Origin: Nocardioides marinisabuli
Lineage (GTDB): Bacteria; Actinomycetota; Actinomycetes; Propionibacteriales; Nocardioidaceae
Reading direction: 5' to 3'
Length of the DNA stretch: 64,000 nucleotides
Assembly (NCBI RefSeq): GCF_013466785.1
Contig: NZ_CP059163.1
Coordinates: 3,224,001-3,288,000 of the forward strand
Each line of letters begins with the position of its first letter. The first letter of the stretch is position 1. Below the pieces are notes generated by a model, which was not told the origin of the DNA, ran no database searches, and saw only the letters and a list, made by a program, of their open reading frames with translations. Below, one piece after another: positions 1-10,140 of this stretch. Made by a program: the position numbers and the translations under genes.

Positions 1-61
1 TGACGACAGAGTAGGACCTGTTCCGGTGCACACCCGACAAGTACCCGACAGGAGAGCAGAT

Positions 62-529
62 ATGTCCGCGTTCGACCGCGTACGGCGCGTCGTCACGGTG
101 CTGCTCGTGGCCGCCACCCTGCTGGTGGCGCCCCAGGTCGCCCACGCGGGGTTCTCGCGGACCGTCGGGGGCTCGATGGAGGTGTCCACGGGGACGGTGC
201 CGCAACCGAACGTGACGGGGACCTGGCAGTGCAGCAGGTCCCTGGCCGGGGGCGAGGGCCCGCGCATCACGATCACGGCGACCGCCACGCCGTCCGCGGG
301 CCTCGCAGCCGGCGTGCCCACCTACGGGTGGACGCTGAGCGCGACCGGCGTCGCGACGGTCACGGCGACCGGCCCGGTGGTGCTGCTCGACGCCACGCGG
401 GTGGCGAAGGAGGACACCACCTGGACGCTGGCGACGACGCTTCGTCCGCCGGGCTCGACCTGGACCAGCGCTGCGACGGTGCGGACCCTGACCTGCGACA
501 AGAACGGCAACGGCGGCGGGGTCCTCTGA
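62..529 (+). CDS. Secreted small protein of unknown function
   Basis: A 155-residue protein that I do not recognise. The N-terminus has basic residues followed by a hydrophobic run and an AHA cleavage-type motif near residue 30, so it is probably exported by Sec. The mature part is rich in Thr, Val and Gly, as in a beta-sandwich, and has two cysteines (in WQCSRS and in TLTCDK close to the C-terminus) that could form a disulfide. The ATG at 62 is preferred over the GTG at 26 because AGGAGAG lies just upstream of it. Two hairpins follow the stop codon. No neighbour suggests a role. Confidence 0.7.
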   Translation: MSAFDRVRRVVTVLLVAATLLVAPQVAHAGFSRTVGGSMEVSTGTVPQPNVTGTWQCSRSLAGGEGPRITITATATPSAGLAAGVPTYGWTLSATGVATVTATGPVVLLDATRVAKEDTTWTLATTLRPPGSTWTSAATVRTLTCDKNGNGGGVL

Positions 530-564
530 CGCTGACCCTGACCCTGGCTCTGACCCTGGCTCCG

Positions 565-595
565 ACGCAGCCCGCGCCCGAGATGCGGGCTGCGT
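565..595 (+). terminator. Strong hairpin, 11-bp stem
   Basis: Arms ACGCAGCCCGC (565-575) and GCGGGCTGCGT (585-595) are perfect complements around a 9-base loop, 36 bases after the stop codon of the secreted protein. There is no long T run, which is usual for terminators in GC-rich actinobacteria. Confidence 0.7.
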
Positions 596-604
596 GAGTG
601 GAGG

Positions 605-621
605 CTGGGCCCGAGGCCCAG
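605..621 (+). terminator. Second hairpin, 7-bp stem, T-rich tail
   Basis: CTGGGCC (605-611) and GGCCCAG (615-621) pair around CGA and are followed by TCGTCCTTT. It probably backs up the hairpin at 565-595 and insulates the regulator gene that starts at 674. Confidence 0.55.
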
Positions 622-673
622 TCGTCCTTTACCCAGCCACCGCGAGGGGTCAAACCTCCGGCATGATGCACGG

Positions 674-2521
674 GTGGCCCGCACCCTGCTCGACCTGCTC
701 TACGACGAGGCGCCGCGCGAGGAGTTCGACCGCCTCGTCGAGGCGGGCGGCGACGACCCCGAGACCCGGCGTGCGTACGACGTCGCGCTGCGCCTGCGCG
801 AGCTGATCGCGCGCCAGCGCTCCCGCGAGGCCGAGCTCTCGGCCCTCTACGACACCGCCGGCGACCTCACCGCGATCCGCGACGTCGACACCATCCTGGC
901 CGCGATCGTGCGGCGCGCGCGCCAGCTGCTCAAGGCCGACATGACCTACCTGTCCCTCAACGACGAGGCGGAGGGGGCCTCGTTCATGAAGGTCACCGAC
1001 GGTGCCCTGTCGGCCGAGTTCCGCACCCTGCGTCTCCCGCTGGGCACCGGTCTGCTGGGCCTGGTCGCCCAGACCGGCGCCCCCTACTTCACCTCCGACT
1101 ACCAGCACGACGAGCGCTTCGTGCACCGCCGCTTCGTCGACGACGCGGTGGGGAACGAGGGCATCCGGGCGATCCTGGGGGTGCCGCTGGTGCTCGAGGG
1201 CCGGGTGATCGGGGCGCTGATGGCCACCCACCGCACGGTGCGCCCGTTCCCGCCCGAGGAGGTCTCGCTGCTGACCTCGTTCGCCGCCCACGCCTCGGTC
1301 GCGCTCGAGAACGCGCGGCTCTTCGCCGACCTCGACGAGGCCAACACCCGGCTGCGCGAGCAGGCCGACGCGGTCGAGGAGGCGGCCCGCGTGCACGACC
1401 AGCTCACCGGTCTGCTGCTGCACCGCAGCAGCCTCGCCGAGGTCGTCGCCGTGCTCGGGGAGGTGCTCGGCGGCGGCCGGGTCGCGGTGCTCGACGCCGA
1501 CGGCCACGTGCTGGCCGGTGACCCCGCTCCGGGGCCGGGGCCCAGCCGCGCCGCCCTCGCCGAGGCGGTCGCCTCGGGGCACTCGGTGGCGGTGGCCGGC
1601 GGCTACCTGGCGCCGGCGCTGGCCGGTCAGGAGCACCTGGCCACGGTGCTGGTGCACGGCGGCCCCGACCTCGACCGGGCCGGGCGCCGCACCCTGGAGC
1701 GCGGCGCGATCGTCGCCGGGCTGGTGCTGCTCTTCGCCCGGTCCGTCGACGAGGCCGAGGAGCGCCTGGGCGGCGCCCTGCTCACCGACCTGCTCGAGGG
1801 CAGCGACGCCGACCCGGCCCGTCTGCGCCAGCGCGCGCGGGGCCAGCGGCTGCGCCTCGACGCCGGCTGCGTGGTGACGGTGGCCGAGGTGCCAGCGGGG
1901 GAGCGGCACCGCGCGGTGCGCGCCGCGGCGCGCCTGGCCCGCGCGGTCGACGGGCTGGCCGTGGAGCACCGGGGCCGCCCGGTGCTGCTGGTGCCCGCCC
2001 ACGACGACCCGCTGACCACCGGGCAGCGGCTGCGCGCCGCCCTGGCCGAGACCTGCGGCGAGCCGGTCACGCTGGGGGTCGCGGCGGGCCCGGCGCACCC
2101 CACCGACGGCGCCCTGCCGGCGGCGTACGACGAGGCGCGCCGCTGCCTCGAGGCGCTCCTGGCCCTGGGCCGCACGGGGGAGTGCGCCGACCCGGCCGCC
2201 CTGGGGGTGACCCGGCTGCTGCTCGGCACCAGCGGACCCGGCGACCTGGAGGACTTCGTGACCCGCTCCCTGGGCCCGGTCCTCGAGCACGACCAGCGTC
2301 GCGGCACCGAGCTGGTGGCCACCCTGGAGGCCTGGTTCGCCGAGGGCGGGCGGTCGCGGGCCACCGCCGAGCGGCTGCACGTGCACCCCAACACCGTCGC
2401 CCAGCGCCTCGACCGCGTCACCGACCTCCTGGGGCCGCGCTGGCGCGAGCCCGACGCGGCTCTCGACCTGCAGCTGGCGCTCCGGGTCGCCCGCCTGCGC
2501 TCGCCGCAGGACCAGGACTGA
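674..2521 (+). CDS. GAF-domain transcriptional regulator with PucR/CdaR-type C-terminal HTH
   Basis: A 615-residue cytoplasmic regulator. Residues about 60-220 look like a GAF sensor (LLKADMTYLSLND, ILGVPLVLEGRVIGAL), followed by a short helical linker. The C-terminus carries the PucR-type helix-turn-helix (AERLHVHPNTVAQRLDRV) found in purine and carboxydiarabitol regulators. The start is GTG 674; CATGAT at 662-667 could be the -10 box of a leaderless transcript. It lies directly upstream of a 3-hydroxybutyrate/CoA-transferase operon on the same strand, so it is a plausible activator of that operon, perhaps through the palindrome at 2548-2564. The ligand of the GAF domain is unknown. The family call is firm; the target is inferred from position only. 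Confidence 0.85.
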   Translation: MARTLLDLLYDEAPREEFDRLVEAGGDDPETRRAYDVALRLRELIARQRSREAELSALYDTAGDLTAIRDVDTILAAIVRRARQLLKADMTYLSLNDEAEGASFMKVTDGALSAEFRTLRLPLGTGLLGLVAQTGAPYFTSDYQHDERFVHRRFVDDAVGNEGIRAILGVPLVLEGRVIGALMATHRTVRPFPPEEVSLLTSFAAHASVALENARLFADLDEANTRLREQADAVEEAARVHDQLTGLLLHRSSLAEVVAVLGEVLGGGRVAVLDADGHVLAGDPAPGPGPSRAALAEAVASGHSVAVAGGYLAPALAGQEHLATVLVHGGPDLDRAGRRTLERGAIVAGLVLLFARSVDEAEERLGGALLTDLLEGSDADPARLRQRARGQRLRLDAGCVVTVAEVPAGERHRAVRAAARLARAVDGLAVEHRGRPVLLVPAHDDPLTTGQRLRAALAETCGEPVTLGVAAGPAHPTDGALPAAYDEARRCLEALLALGRTGECADPAALGVTRLLLGTSGPGDLEDFVTRSLGPVLEHDQRRGTELVATLEAWFAEGGRSRATAERLHVHPNTVAQRLDRVTDLLGPRWREPDAALDLQLALRVARLRSPQDQD

Positions 2522-2547
2522 GCCCGCCGGGCCCCACACCCACCGCT

Positions 2548-2564
2548 GTGTGCGTCAGGCACAC
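2548..2564. promoter_or_regulatory. Perfect palindrome, candidate operator of the ketone-body operon
   Basis: GTGTGC (2548-2553) and GCACAC (2559-2564) are a perfect inverted repeat with a 5-base spacer. It sits between the regulator gene and the dehydrogenase gene, centred about 65 bases upstream of the likely -10 box at 2619-2624, a typical activator position. Confidence 0.5.
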
Positions 2565-2618
2565 CCTGGCCGCAGCACGGTGGGTGACCCGCACATGGTC
2601 CGGCGGGCCCGGTCGTCC

Positions 2619-2624
2619 TACCGT
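2619..2624 (+). promoter_or_regulatory. -10 box TACCGT, probable leaderless start
   Basis: TACCGT ends 6 bases before ATG 2631, and there is no Shine-Dalgarno sequence in between. This is the spacing expected when transcription begins at the start codon. Confidence 0.5.
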
Positions 2625-2630
2625 GTCGCC

Positions 2631-3401
2631 ATGAGCTCTGTGACCGCCACCACGCCCGCGCCCCTGGAGGGCCGCCGCGCCCTCGTCACCGGCGGCGCCG
2701 GCGGCATCGGCGCCGCCGTCGTCGAGGCCCTCGCCGCCCAGGGCGCCCACGTCGTGGTGGTCGACCGCGACGAGGACGCCGCCGCCAAGGTCGCCGCCCG
2801 CGTCGGCGGCAGCGCCGTCGGCGTCGACCTGACCGACCCCGCGGCCATCGACGGCCTCGACCTCGACGTCGACATCCTGGTCAACAACGCCGGCGTCCAG
2901 CACGTCGCGCCCGTGCACGAGCTCGACCCCGCCAAGTTCCAGCAGGTCCACGACCTGATGCTGCGGGCCCCCTTCCTGCTGGCCCGCCGCGCCCTGCCCG
3001 GCATGTACGAGCGCGGCTGGGGCCGGCTGGTGCACGTCTCCAGCGTCCACGGCCTGCGCGCCTCGGCCTACAAGTCGGCCTACGTCTCGGCCAAGCACGG
3101 CCTCGAGGGCTTGTCGAAGGTCCTCGCCGTCGAGGGCGCCGGCAAGGGCGTCACCTCCAACACCGTGTGCCCCGGCTACGTGCGCACGCCCCTCGTCGAG
3201 GGCCAGATCGCCGACCAGGCGCGGGTGCACGACCTGCCCGAGGACCGGGTCGTCGACGAGGTCCTGCTGGCCCGCACCCCCGTCAAGCGCCTCGTCGAGC
3301 CCGAGGAGGTCGCCGGCCTGGTGACCTGGCTGTGCGGCCCGCACGCCGCCTCGGTCACCGGCACCTCCCACGTCATGGACGGCGGGTGGACGGCGACGTG
3401 A
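2631..3401 (+). CDS. bdhA: 3-hydroxybutyrate dehydrogenase (classical SDR)
   Basis: A 256-residue short-chain dehydrogenase predicted to oxidise (R)-3-hydroxybutyrate to acetoacetate with NAD+. The cofactor motif TGGAGGIG is at residues 20-27, the structural NNAG motif follows, and the catalytic Ser, Tyr151 and Lys155 are in HVSSVHG and YVSAK. CPGYVRTPLV after the active site and the overall length match bacterial 3-hydroxybutyrate dehydrogenases. ATG 2631 is chosen because an upstream GTG adds a non-homologous extension and a -10 box sits 6 bases before this ATG. The two CoA-transferase subunits downstream would turn acetoacetate into acetoacetyl-CoA, so the three genes form a ketone-body or PHB-monomer utilisation route. 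The exact substrate rests on family resemblance and context. Confidence 0.87.
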   Translation: MSSVTATTPAPLEGRRALVTGGAGGIGAAVVEALAAQGAHVVVVDRDEDAAAKVAARVGGSAVGVDLTDPAAIDGLDLDVDILVNNAGVQHVAPVHELDPAKFQQVHDLMLRAPFLLARRALPGMYERGWGRLVHVSSVHGLRASAYKSAYVSAKHGLEGLSKVLAVEGAGKGVTSNTVCPGYVRTPLVEGQIADQARVHDLPEDRVVDEVLLARTPVKRLVEPEEVAGLVTWLCGPHAASVTGTSHVMDGGWTAT

Positions 3402-3461
3402 GCCGCCCCGCGCCCGTACCCTGGCTCCGCCCCTCCAACCAGACAGGTCGGTGAACAGCAG

Positions 3462-4238
3462 ATGATCGACAAGACGTTCGGGTCGGCGGCGGAGGCCGTC
3501 GCCGACATCGCCTCCGGCTCCACGCTCGTGGTCGGTGGCTTCGGCCTCTGCGGCATCCCCTCGGTGCTGATCCAGGCCGTCCTCGAGGCCGGCACCGACG
3601 AGCTCGAGCTGGTCTCGAACAACGCCGGTGTCGACGACTGGGGCCTGGGGCTCCTGCTCGGCGCCGGGCGCGTGCGCCGCATGGTCGCCTCCTACGTGGG
3701 GGAGAACAAGGAGTTCGCCCGCCAGTACCTCTCGGGCGAGCTCGAGGTCGAGCTGACCCCGCAGGGCACGCTCGCCGAGCGGATGCGGGCCGGGGGAGCG
3801 GGCATCGGTGCGTTCTTCACCCGCACCGGCGTCGGCACCCAGGTCGCCGAGGGCGGGCTGCCCTGGCGCTACGCCGCCGACGGCAGCGTCGCGATCGCCT
3901 CGCCGGCCAAGCAGACCCAGGTCCTGCCCACCCCCGACGGCCCGCAGGAGCACGTGCTCGAGCACGCGATCCACGCCGACTTCGGGCTGGTGCGCGCCTG
4001 GAAGGGCGACCGGCACGGCAACCTCGTCTACAAGGACGCGGCGCGCAACTTCAACCCGCCGGCCGCCATGTGCGGGCGCACCACCATCGCCGAGGTCGAG
4101 CACCTCGTCGAGCCCGGCGAGATCGACCCGGCCGACGTGCACACCCCCGGCGTGTTCGTGCAGCGGGTGGTCGAGCTGACCCCCGAGCAGGCCGCCGACA
4201 AGCGGATCGAGAAGCGCACCGTGAAGGAGGCCAGCTGA
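3462..4238 (+). CDS. scoA: 3-oxoacid CoA-transferase subunit A
   Basis: A 258-residue alpha subunit of succinyl-CoA:3-ketoacid CoA-transferase. It has the [10 protein letters not shown] motif near residues 24-33 and the subunit A blocks [13 protein letters not shown] and [17 protein letters not shown], and its length is normal. It transfers CoA from succinyl-CoA to acetoacetate together with subunit B, whose ATG shares the last base of this gene's stop codon. It lies 60 bases after the dehydrogenase gene, with no terminator visible in between, so one transcript is likely. Confidence 0.93.
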   Translation: MIDKTFGSAAEAVADIASGSTLVVGGFGLCGIPSVLIQAVLEAGTDELELVSNNAGVDDWGLGLLLGAGRVRRMVASYVGENKEFARQYLSGELEVELTPQGTLAERMRAGGAGIGAFFTRTGVGTQVAEGGLPWRYAADGSVAIASPAKQTQVLPTPDGPQEHVLEHAIHADFGLVRAWKGDRHGNLVYKDAARNFNPPAAMCGRTTIAEVEHLVEPGEIDPADVHTPGVFVQRVVELTPEQAADKRIEKRTVKEAS

Positions 4239-4876
4239 TGGGCTGGAGCAGGGACGACATGGCCGCGCGTGCCGCGGCCGAGCTGGAGGACGGCTCCTAC
4301 GTCAACCTCGGGATCGGGCTGCCCACCAAGGTGCCCGACCACGTGCCCGACGGCGTCGAGCTGGTGCTGCAGTCGGAGAACGGGATCCTGGGCGTCGGGC
4401 CCTACCCGGTGGCCGGCACCGAGGACCCCGACCTGATCAACGCCGGCAAGGAGACCGTCACGCTGCGCCGCGGGGCGTCGTACTTCGACTCCGCCACGTC
4501 GTTCGCGATGATCCGCGGCGGCAAGGTCGACGCCGCGATCCTGGGCGGCATGCAGGTCGCCGGCAACGGCGACCTGGCCAACTGGATGGTGCCCGGCGCG
4601 ATGGTCAAGGGCATGGGCGGCGCGATGGACCTGGTGCACGGCGCCCGCCGGGTCATCGTGCTGATGGAGCACACCGCCCGCGACGGCTCGGCCAAGCTGG
4701 TGCGCGAGTGCTCGCTGCCGCTGACCGGCAAGGCCGTGGTGCACCGGGTCATCACCGACCTCGGCGTTCTCGACGTGACCGGCACCGGCTTCCGGCTCGT
4801 CGAGCTCGCGCCCGGCGTGAGCGAGGACGAGGTGCGCGAGCACACCGACGCCGACCTCGAGGTCGCGCTGGGCTGA
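4238..4876 (+). CDS. scoB: 3-oxoacid CoA-transferase subunit B
   Basis: A 212-residue beta subunit. The catalytic glutamate that forms the glutamyl-CoA thioester is Glu47 in SENGILG, and [13 protein letters not shown] precedes it. Stop and start overlap as TGATG (TGA 4236-4238, ATG 4238-4240), and AAGGAGG lies within the end of scoA, so translation is coupled and equal amounts of the two subunits are expected. A much longer frame opens upstream but would overlap scoA for over 160 bases and lacks homology. Confidence 0.93.
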   Translation: MGWSRDDMAARAAAELEDGSYVNLGIGLPTKVPDHVPDGVELVLQSENGILGVGPYPVAGTEDPDLINAGKETVTLRRGASYFDSATSFAMIRGGKVDAAILGGMQVAGNGDLANWMVPGAMVKGMGGAMDLVHGARRVIVLMEHTARDGSAKLVRECSLPLTGKAVVHRVITDLGVLDVTGTGFRLVELAPGVSEDEVREHTDADLEVALG

Positions 4877-4989
4877 GCCCGCCCACGAGGTGAGACGGCT
4901 CAGCAGCGGTGGGGCCACGCCCAGGCGTCGCCGCTGGGCAGGCTCCGCCGCGCAGGCACCCGGTTCTGCTCGGGTAGGCCCAGGGGTCG

Positions 4990-5040
4990 GCGGTGACCCA
5001 GCAACCGTCCGGCGCCCGCGCCCGGTTGCTGACGCACCGC
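4990..5040. repeat. 51-bp palindromic interspersed repeat, copy 1
   Basis: Outer arms GCGGTG (4990-4995) and CACCGC (5035-5040) pair, and so do inner arms CAGCAACCG (4999-5007) and CGGTTGCTG (5023-5031), with a 15-base loop. A second element of the same length and plan is at 44951-45001. The arms are conserved between copies while the loop differs, which suggests the folded RNA or DNA hairpin is what matters. Confidence 0.7.
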
Positions 5041-5050
5041 CCACCCGGGT

Positions 5051-5164
5051 CGCTGGGGAAGTGGCGCCGGCTCGCTGGGGAAGTGGCGCCGGGTCGCTGA
5101 GGAAGTGGCGCCGGGTCGCTGAGGAAGTGGCGCCGGCTCGCTGAGGAAGTGGCGCCGGCTCGCG
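5051..5164 (-). repeat. 22-bp tandem repeat array A (5 copies)
   Basis: Five head-to-tail 22-bp units begin at 5051, 5073, 5095, 5117 and 5139; on the minus strand the core reads CGAGCCGGCGCCACTTCC. Only one or two bases vary between units. The array starts about 20 bases after the stop codon of the minus-strand SRPBCC gene and has the same orientation. Related arrays are at 8959-9064 and 12200-12262. Confidence 0.9.
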
Positions 5165-5183
5165 GTCGGATCCTCGGCTCGGG

Positions 5184-5624
5184 TCAGTGGCGACGCTCGG
5201 CGATGAACGCCAGACGGCGCAGCGTCTCGGTGTTGCGCCAGGCCAGCGGCAGGTCGCGCAGCGGCTTGGGCACCAGCCTGCCGGGGCCGCTGCGGGCGTC
5301 CTCCTCGATGGTGACCCGGGTGCGGGTGCCGCCGTCGAGCGGCTCGAGGCGCAGCGTCACGCCGGCCTCGCCGCTGGGCCACGCCTTGGCGTGCACCCGC
5401 AGCAGCTCCACGGGGCGGCACTCCACGACCTCGGTCTCGTCGTCCAGCAGCAGCGGCCAGCTGCCCACCGAGTGGTGCAGGCGGGCGCCCACGGCGGGCC
5501 AGTCGTCGTCGACCTCGCGCATCCGCGAGGCGCCCACCACCCACAGCGGGTAGAGCCAGCCGTCGGCCAGCACCGCCCACACGTCGTGCGGCGTCGCGGA
5601 GATCTCTCTGGTGTTGGTGCTCAC
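5184..5624 (-). CDS. SRPBCC (START-like) family protein
   Basis: A protein of 146 residues if GTG 5624 is used. It starts with ATPHDVWAVLADGWLYPLWVVG, the usual opening of polyketide-cyclase/START-like SRPBCC proteins, and ends with DLPLAWRNTETLRRLAFIAER. The fold makes a deep hydrophobic ligand pocket; no catalytic residues are expected and the ligand cannot be read from the sequence. An in-frame ATG at 5645 would overlap the divergent uvrA-like start at 5644, so the GTG is more likely. Downstream in the same orientation is the 22-bp array A. Confidence 0.8.
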   Translation of the reverse strand: MSTNTREISATPHDVWAVLADGWLYPLWVVGASRMREVDDDWPAVGARLHHSVGSWPLLLDDETEVVECRPVELLRVHAKAWPSGEAGVTLRLEPLDGGTRTRVTIEEDARSGPGRLVPKPLRDLPLAWRNTETLRRLAFIAERRH

Positions 5625-5630
5625 GAGACC

Positions 5631-5636
5631 TATCGT
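5631..5636 (+). promoter_or_regulatory. -10 box TATCGT of the uvrA-like gene
   Basis: TATCGT ends 7 bases before ATG 5644 with no Shine-Dalgarno sequence between them, which suggests a leaderless transcript. The box lies in the 19-base gap between two divergent starts (5624 and 5644). Confidence 0.5.
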
Positions 5637-5643
5637 GACCACC

Positions 5644-8040
<2,397 letters not shown>

Positions 8041-8229
8041 CCAGCCAGAACCCTTCCTGAGGGTGGTGGTCGGGCCCCGGTGCCCGGTGGCTTGATGGGC
8101 AGCGGGCGCGGTCCCACGCAGCAGCGGACCGCAACCGGACACGGGGGACCGCACCCACGGCCCGGCGGCAGCACGCCTGTCGCCGGGTCGAGTGCGGTGC
8201 CGGGCCGCCACCAGGGCAGGATCGCCCCC

Positions 8230-8955
8230 GTGGGCACCCTGGTCGTCGTCGCGCTCGCGGCCGTGGCGATCTTCGCGCTGGCAGCCCTGGCCCAGGCCGC
8301 CAGCGGCTTCGGCTCGGCGCTGGTCGCGGTGCCCCTGCTCAGCTTCGTCGTCGGCCCCGGCGACGCACTCGTGGCCGCGACCCTCGCCGGGCTGGTCCTC
8401 ACCGGCGGCGCCTGGCGCCGCGAGCACGGCCACACCGACGCGCCCGTCGTACGACGGCTGACCGTGGCGGGGGCCCTGGGGATGCCGGCCGGGCTGGCGG
8501 TGCTGCTGCTGGCCTCCGAGCGGGTGCTGACCACGGTGATCGCGGTGGTGCTGCTGCTCACCGTCGCGCTGCTGGCCGCGGGGGTGCGGCTGCCGACCGG
8601 CCGCCGGGCCCAGTGGGGCGCAGGCGCGACCAGCGGCGCGCTGCTGACCTCGACGGGCATGAACGGCCCACCGCTGGTGCTGGTGCTGCGCGACGAGTCT
8701 CCGCACCGCTTCCGGGCCACCCTGCAGGCCACCTTCTGCCTGCAGGACGCGGTCGCGGTGGTGGCCTTCGTGGCGCTGGGACAGGTCGGGGCGCCGGTGC
8801 TGGTGGCCGCCGGGGCCGGGGTGCTCGGGATGCCGCTGGGCTGGCGGCTGGGCGACGCGGTCTTCCAGCGGCTCTCGCCGCAGCGGTTCCGGGTGCTGGT
8901 GCTGGCCGGTCTGGTCGTCACGGGCGTCGTGGCCCTCGCCAAGGCGCTGGCCTGA
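8230..8955 (+). CDS. TauE/SafE-family membrane permease (sulfite/organosulfonate type)
   Basis: A 241-residue integral membrane protein with seven or eight hydrophobic segments. It shows the family pattern ALAQAASGFGSALVAVPLL at the first helix and its internal echo (TSTGMNGPPLVLVL) after the midpoint. Family members export sulfite, sulfoacetate or related anions, but the substrate cannot be told from sequence. GTG 8230 is preferred over GTG 8080 because the first 50 residues of the longer frame are hydrophilic low-complexity sequence. 22-bp array B starts a few bases after the stop codon. Confidence 0.8.
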   Translation: MGTLVVVALAAVAIFALAALAQAASGFGSALVAVPLLSFVVGPGDALVAATLAGLVLTGGAWRREHGHTDAPVVRRLTVAGALGMPAGLAVLLLASERVLTTVIAVVLLLTVALLAAGVRLPTGRRAQWGAGATSGALLTSTGMNGPPLVLVLRDESPHRFRATLQATFCLQDAVAVVAFVALGQVGAPVLVAAGAGVLGMPLGWRLGDAVFQRLSPQRFRVLVLAGLVVTGVVALAKALA

Positions 8956-8958
8956 CCG

Positions 8959-9064
8959 CGAGCCGGCGCCAGTTCCGCGCCGAGCCGGCGCGAGTTCCGC
9001 GCCGAGCCGGCGCGAGTTCCGCGCCGAGCCGGCGCGAGTTCCTCGCCGAGCCGGCGCCAGTTCC
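8959..9064 (+). repeat. 22-bp tandem repeat array B (5 copies)
   Basis: The core CGAGCCGGCGC recurs at 8959, 8981, 9003, 9025 and 9047, exactly 22 bases apart, each followed by [CG]AGTTCC. It begins 4 bases after the TGA of the TauE-like gene and has that gene's orientation. It is the same family as the arrays at 5051-5164 and 12200-12262. Confidence 0.9.
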
Positions 9065-9098
9065 GGACGTCGGCTCCGTGCCCGGACCCGTCGTCGTC

Positions 9099-9104
9099 TA
9101 GGTT
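9099..9104 (+). promoter_or_regulatory. -10 box TAGGTT of the ctlX gene
   Basis: TAGGTT ends 7 bases before GTG 9112 without a Shine-Dalgarno sequence. The transcript is probably leaderless, and the promoter lies just beyond the repeat array. Confidence 0.5.
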
Positions 9105-9111
9105 CCGGGGT

Positions 9112-10140
9112 GTGAGCGCACAGGCCCCCTCCGCCGTCATCCTCGTCCGAGCCGAGAGGTTCGTCCCCAACCCCGCGACCGCGGCCGACAACGCCTTCCA
9201 GGCCGACGTGCCGTCGGGGCAGAGCGACGCCGAGACCTCCGCGGCGGCGCTGGCTGAGATGGACGCGGTCGCCGAGACGCTGCGCGAGGCCGGGGTGCGC
9301 GTGCACGTCTTCGCCGACAGCGACCACACCCGCCCCGACAGCGTCTTCCCCAACAACTGGCTCTCCACCCACGCCGGCGGCCAGGTCGCGGTCTACCCGA
9401 TGTACGCCTCCAACCGGCGCCACGAGCGACGCTCCGACGTCCTGGAGATGCTCAAGTCGTCGTACCGCGTGCAGACGATCGTCGACTACTCCGGGCTCGA
9501 GCCCGACGGCATCTTCCTCGAGGGCACCGGCGCGATGGTGCTCGACCACGTCTCGCGGGTCGCCTACACCGCGGTCTCGCACCGCGCCGACACCCACGTG
9601 CTCGAGCGGTTCTGCACCGACTTCGGCTACGAGCCGATGGCCTTCGACGCCTTCGACTCCGCCGGCGTGCCGGTCTACCACACCAACGTGATGGCCTGCA
9701 TCGGCACCGACGTGGCCCTCTTCGCCCTCGAGATGATCCCCGACGAGGTGCGCCGCGAGGCGGTGCGCGAGCGGCTGACGGTCAACGGGCGCCGGGTCGT
9801 GGAGCTGACCGAGGAGCAGGTGCGTGAGTTCGCCGGCAACGCCGTCGAGCTGTGCGGCCGCACGCCGGACGGCCGGCGCCGCTACATCATGGTGATGTCG
9901 GCGCGGGCCCGGCGCAGCCTGCGCCCCGACCAGGTGGCGGCCATCGAGGAGTCGTGCGAGATCGTCGCGGTCGAGATCCCGACGATCGAGCTGGCCGGCG
10001 GCTCGGTGCGCTGCATGATCGCGGGGGTCCACCTCGACCGCCGGCGCCCCGGCCTCGAGCCCGAGCGCACCCCGGCGGTCGAGGCGATCGACGAGGACCC
10101 GCACACCCCCGACGGCCGCGACGTGGCCGGCGACGACTGA
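9112..10140 (+). CDS. ctlX: CtlX-type citrulline/arginine hydrolase (amidinotransferase fold)
   Basis: A 342-residue guanidine/ureido-modifying enzyme with the arginine-deiminase/amidinotransferase fold. Family blocks are PNPATAADNAFQ, DSVFPNNWLSTH, YPMYASNRRHERR and LEGTGAMVLD, and the nucleophilic cysteine is Cys301 in GSVRCMI close to the C-terminus. CtlX proteins are linked to citrulline utilisation, releasing ornithine, CO2 and ammonia; arginine-deiminase activity is the alternative. It is a single gene with its own leaderless promoter. Its stop codon touches that of the convergent amine oxidase with no spacer. Confidence 0.85.
   Translation: MSAQAPSAVILVRAERFVPNPATAADNAFQADVPSGQSDAETSAAALAEMDAVAETLREAGVRVHVFADSDHTRPDSVFPNNWLSTHAGGQVAVYPMYASNRRHERRSDVLEMLKSSYRVQTIVDYSGLEPDGIFLEGTGAMVLDHVSRVAYTAVSHRADTHVLERFCTDFGYEPMAFDAFDSAGVPVYHTNVMACIGTDVALFALEMIPDEVRREAVRERLTVNGRRVVELTEEQVREFAGNAVELCGRTPDGRRRYIMVMSARARRSLRPDQVAAIEESCEIVAVEIPTIELAGGSVRCMIAGVHLDRRRPGLEPERTPAVEAIDEDPHTPDGRDVAGDD

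Larger units (their letters stand above)
4877..5183. other. Gene-free convergent intergenic region made of repeats
   Basis: About 300 bases between the convergent scoB and SRPBCC genes. Most of it is a 51-bp hairpin repeat (4990-5040) and a 22-bp tandem array (5051-5164). Long frames crossing it on the minus strand are shadows; I see no gene here. Confidence 0.7.

Noticed and set aside
5051..5164. 22-bp repeat array as a CRISPR
   Set aside because: The units are directly adjacent without unique spacers, and there are no cas genes in the window.
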